NCBI RefSeq assembly: GCF_049310025.1
Contig: NZ_JBJYKD010000023.1
Location: forward strand, 1 to 51,581
From: JBJYKD01 sp049310025
GTDB taxonomy: Bacteria; Bacillota; Thermosediminibacteria; Thermosediminibacterales; Tepidanaerobacteraceae
Length of the DNA stretch: 51,581 nt
Direction of reading: 5' to 3'
Part shown: piece after piece, positions 51,325-51,581 of the stretch
Layout: each line of letters begins with the position of its first letter
How positions within the stretch are numbered: position 1 is the first letter of the stretch
Notes under the pieces: generated by a model
The model's input: only the letters and a program-made list of their open reading frames with translations
The model's database searches: none
What the model was told of the DNA's origin: nothing
Program-made: the position numbers and the translations under genes

Positions 51325-51361
51325 CACGCGTGATGTTTCATTGAAACATTATGATGTTTCA
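51320..51361. promoter_or_regulatory. TGTTTCA-type upstream activator array
   Basis: Four copies of the heptamer occur: TGTTTCA at 51320-51326, 51334-51340 and 51355-51361, and the inverted TGAAACA at 51342-51348. The 17-bp palindrome ATGTTTCA-T-TGAAACAT is at 51333-51349. It is about 80 bp upstream of the -24 element, a standard distance for a sigma-54 activator site. Confidence 0.65.
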
Positions 51362-51378
51362 GGGAACGCCGGAACAGT

Positions 51379-51576
51379 TCAGCGGGCATTTTCCTGCCTC
51401 TTCAATCTCCTCCACAGAGTGATCCTTCCTATCCTCAGTTGTCTGGCAGTCTTTGATTTATTAAAATTATTGAGGAATTCCCCTTCGGGTATAAAAAACT
51501 TAAATTTGATTCCAGTGTAAAAACTCCCCCTTTTCCCCAATCCATATTTAACCAAATACGGCTTGAAAAATAAAAA
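51379..51576 (-). pseudogene. C-terminal fragment of a sigma-54-dependent activator
   Basis: The minus strand ends with NFNKSKTARQLRIGRITLWR, then RLKRQENAR and a stop: a complete Fis-type helix-turn-helix as found at the end of sigma-54 activators. The frame is open only to an in-frame TAG at 51579, and the 40 or so residues before the helix (KPYLVKYGLGKRGSFYTGIK) do not look like an AAA+ domain. It is thus truncated or frameshifted, unless intact sequence continues in another frame outside the window. It lies next to its presumed binding sites. Confidence 0.6.
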
Positions 51577-51581
51577 CTAAC

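Noticed and set aside
1..51581. CRISPR array, rRNA, tRNA, prophage or plasmid origin
   Set aside because: No regularly spaced repeats, rRNA cores, full tRNA cloverleaves, integrase or replication genes were seen. The only mobile-element signs are the transposase remnants at 14458-14920 and 18220-18650, and possibly the inverted-repeat element at 12473-12670.

Overview
The window reads as the chromosome of a low-to-moderate GC, Gram-positive anaerobe of the Clostridia. Thermoanaerobacterales or Thermosediminibacterales-like is a guess from gene content and not a placement. Supporting signs are AGGAGG-type ribosome sites, frequent TTG starts, lipoprotein-anchored binding proteins, a biotin-dependent decarboxylase subunit, oxygen-sensitive Fe-S enzymes (ThiC, a LeuCD-type hydro-lyase, a 4Fe-4S enoate reductase) and many sigma-54 elements. 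No rRNA, tRNA, CRISPR or phage genes are visible. Nearly all genes lie on the minus strand.

Layout. 1-2570: minus-strand malonate operon (CaiB-type CoA transferase, MadL, MadM, then the start of a biotin-dependent carboxyltransferase), preceded by a -24/-12 sigma-54 promoter at 2752-2766. 2831-6516: a two-component system, a Cache-HAMP-PAS histidine kinase and an NtrC-type regulator, whose receiver domain carries an apparent 2-bp loss in an AT repeat. 6669-14425: housekeeping block with prfB (programmed +1 frameshift), secA, a DUF5317-like membrane protein, an HD-GYP protein, a 29-codon ORF inside nested inverted repeats, an unrecognised 218-aa protein, hpf and a cold-shock gene. 14458-18650: an island of opposite orientation (MerR regulator plus Old-Yellow-Enzyme-type enoate reductase) lying between two directly repeated transposase ends and beside an IS3-family remnant. 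18792-23303: a small unknown gene, a uridine-kinase-like nucleoside kinase, and TPP riboswitch-thiC-thiD. 23304-27613: sulfur-handling trio (CoA-disulfide reductase-rhodanese, TusA, DsrE) and a LemA/TPM-domain pair.

27623-41549 is a long minus-strand sugar operon. It runs from a ribose-type ABC transporter through an aldo-keto reductase, GntR regulator, FGGY kinase, 2-hydroxyacid dehydrogenase, phosphotriesterase-family hydrolase, shikimate-dehydrogenase-like oxidoreductase, cupin phosphoglucose isomerase, RbsD, RbsK and DeoC to a second RbsD and a second DeoC. The combination does not match a textbook pathway I know. It suggests uptake, phosphorylation, oxidation to a (phospho)lactone or keto-acid, hydrolysis, and aldol cleavage. 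A 36-bp near-perfect palindrome at 41514-41549 upstream is a candidate GntR operator.

41796-51576 is a second catabolic operon: GH4-family glycosidase, TctB, TctA, TctC, a LarA-type nickel hydroxyacid racemase, LeuC/LeuD-type hydro-lyase subunits and a malic enzyme. The last four enzymes could form a maleate (or related hydroxyacid) -> D-malate -> L-malate -> pyruvate route. The operon has its own -24/-12 promoter at 51241-51255, an upstream TGTTTCA-type activator array, and the C-terminal remnant of a sigma-54 activator at the window edge. The strongest candidates for something undescribed are these two operons and the nested-repeat small ORF at 12473-12670.
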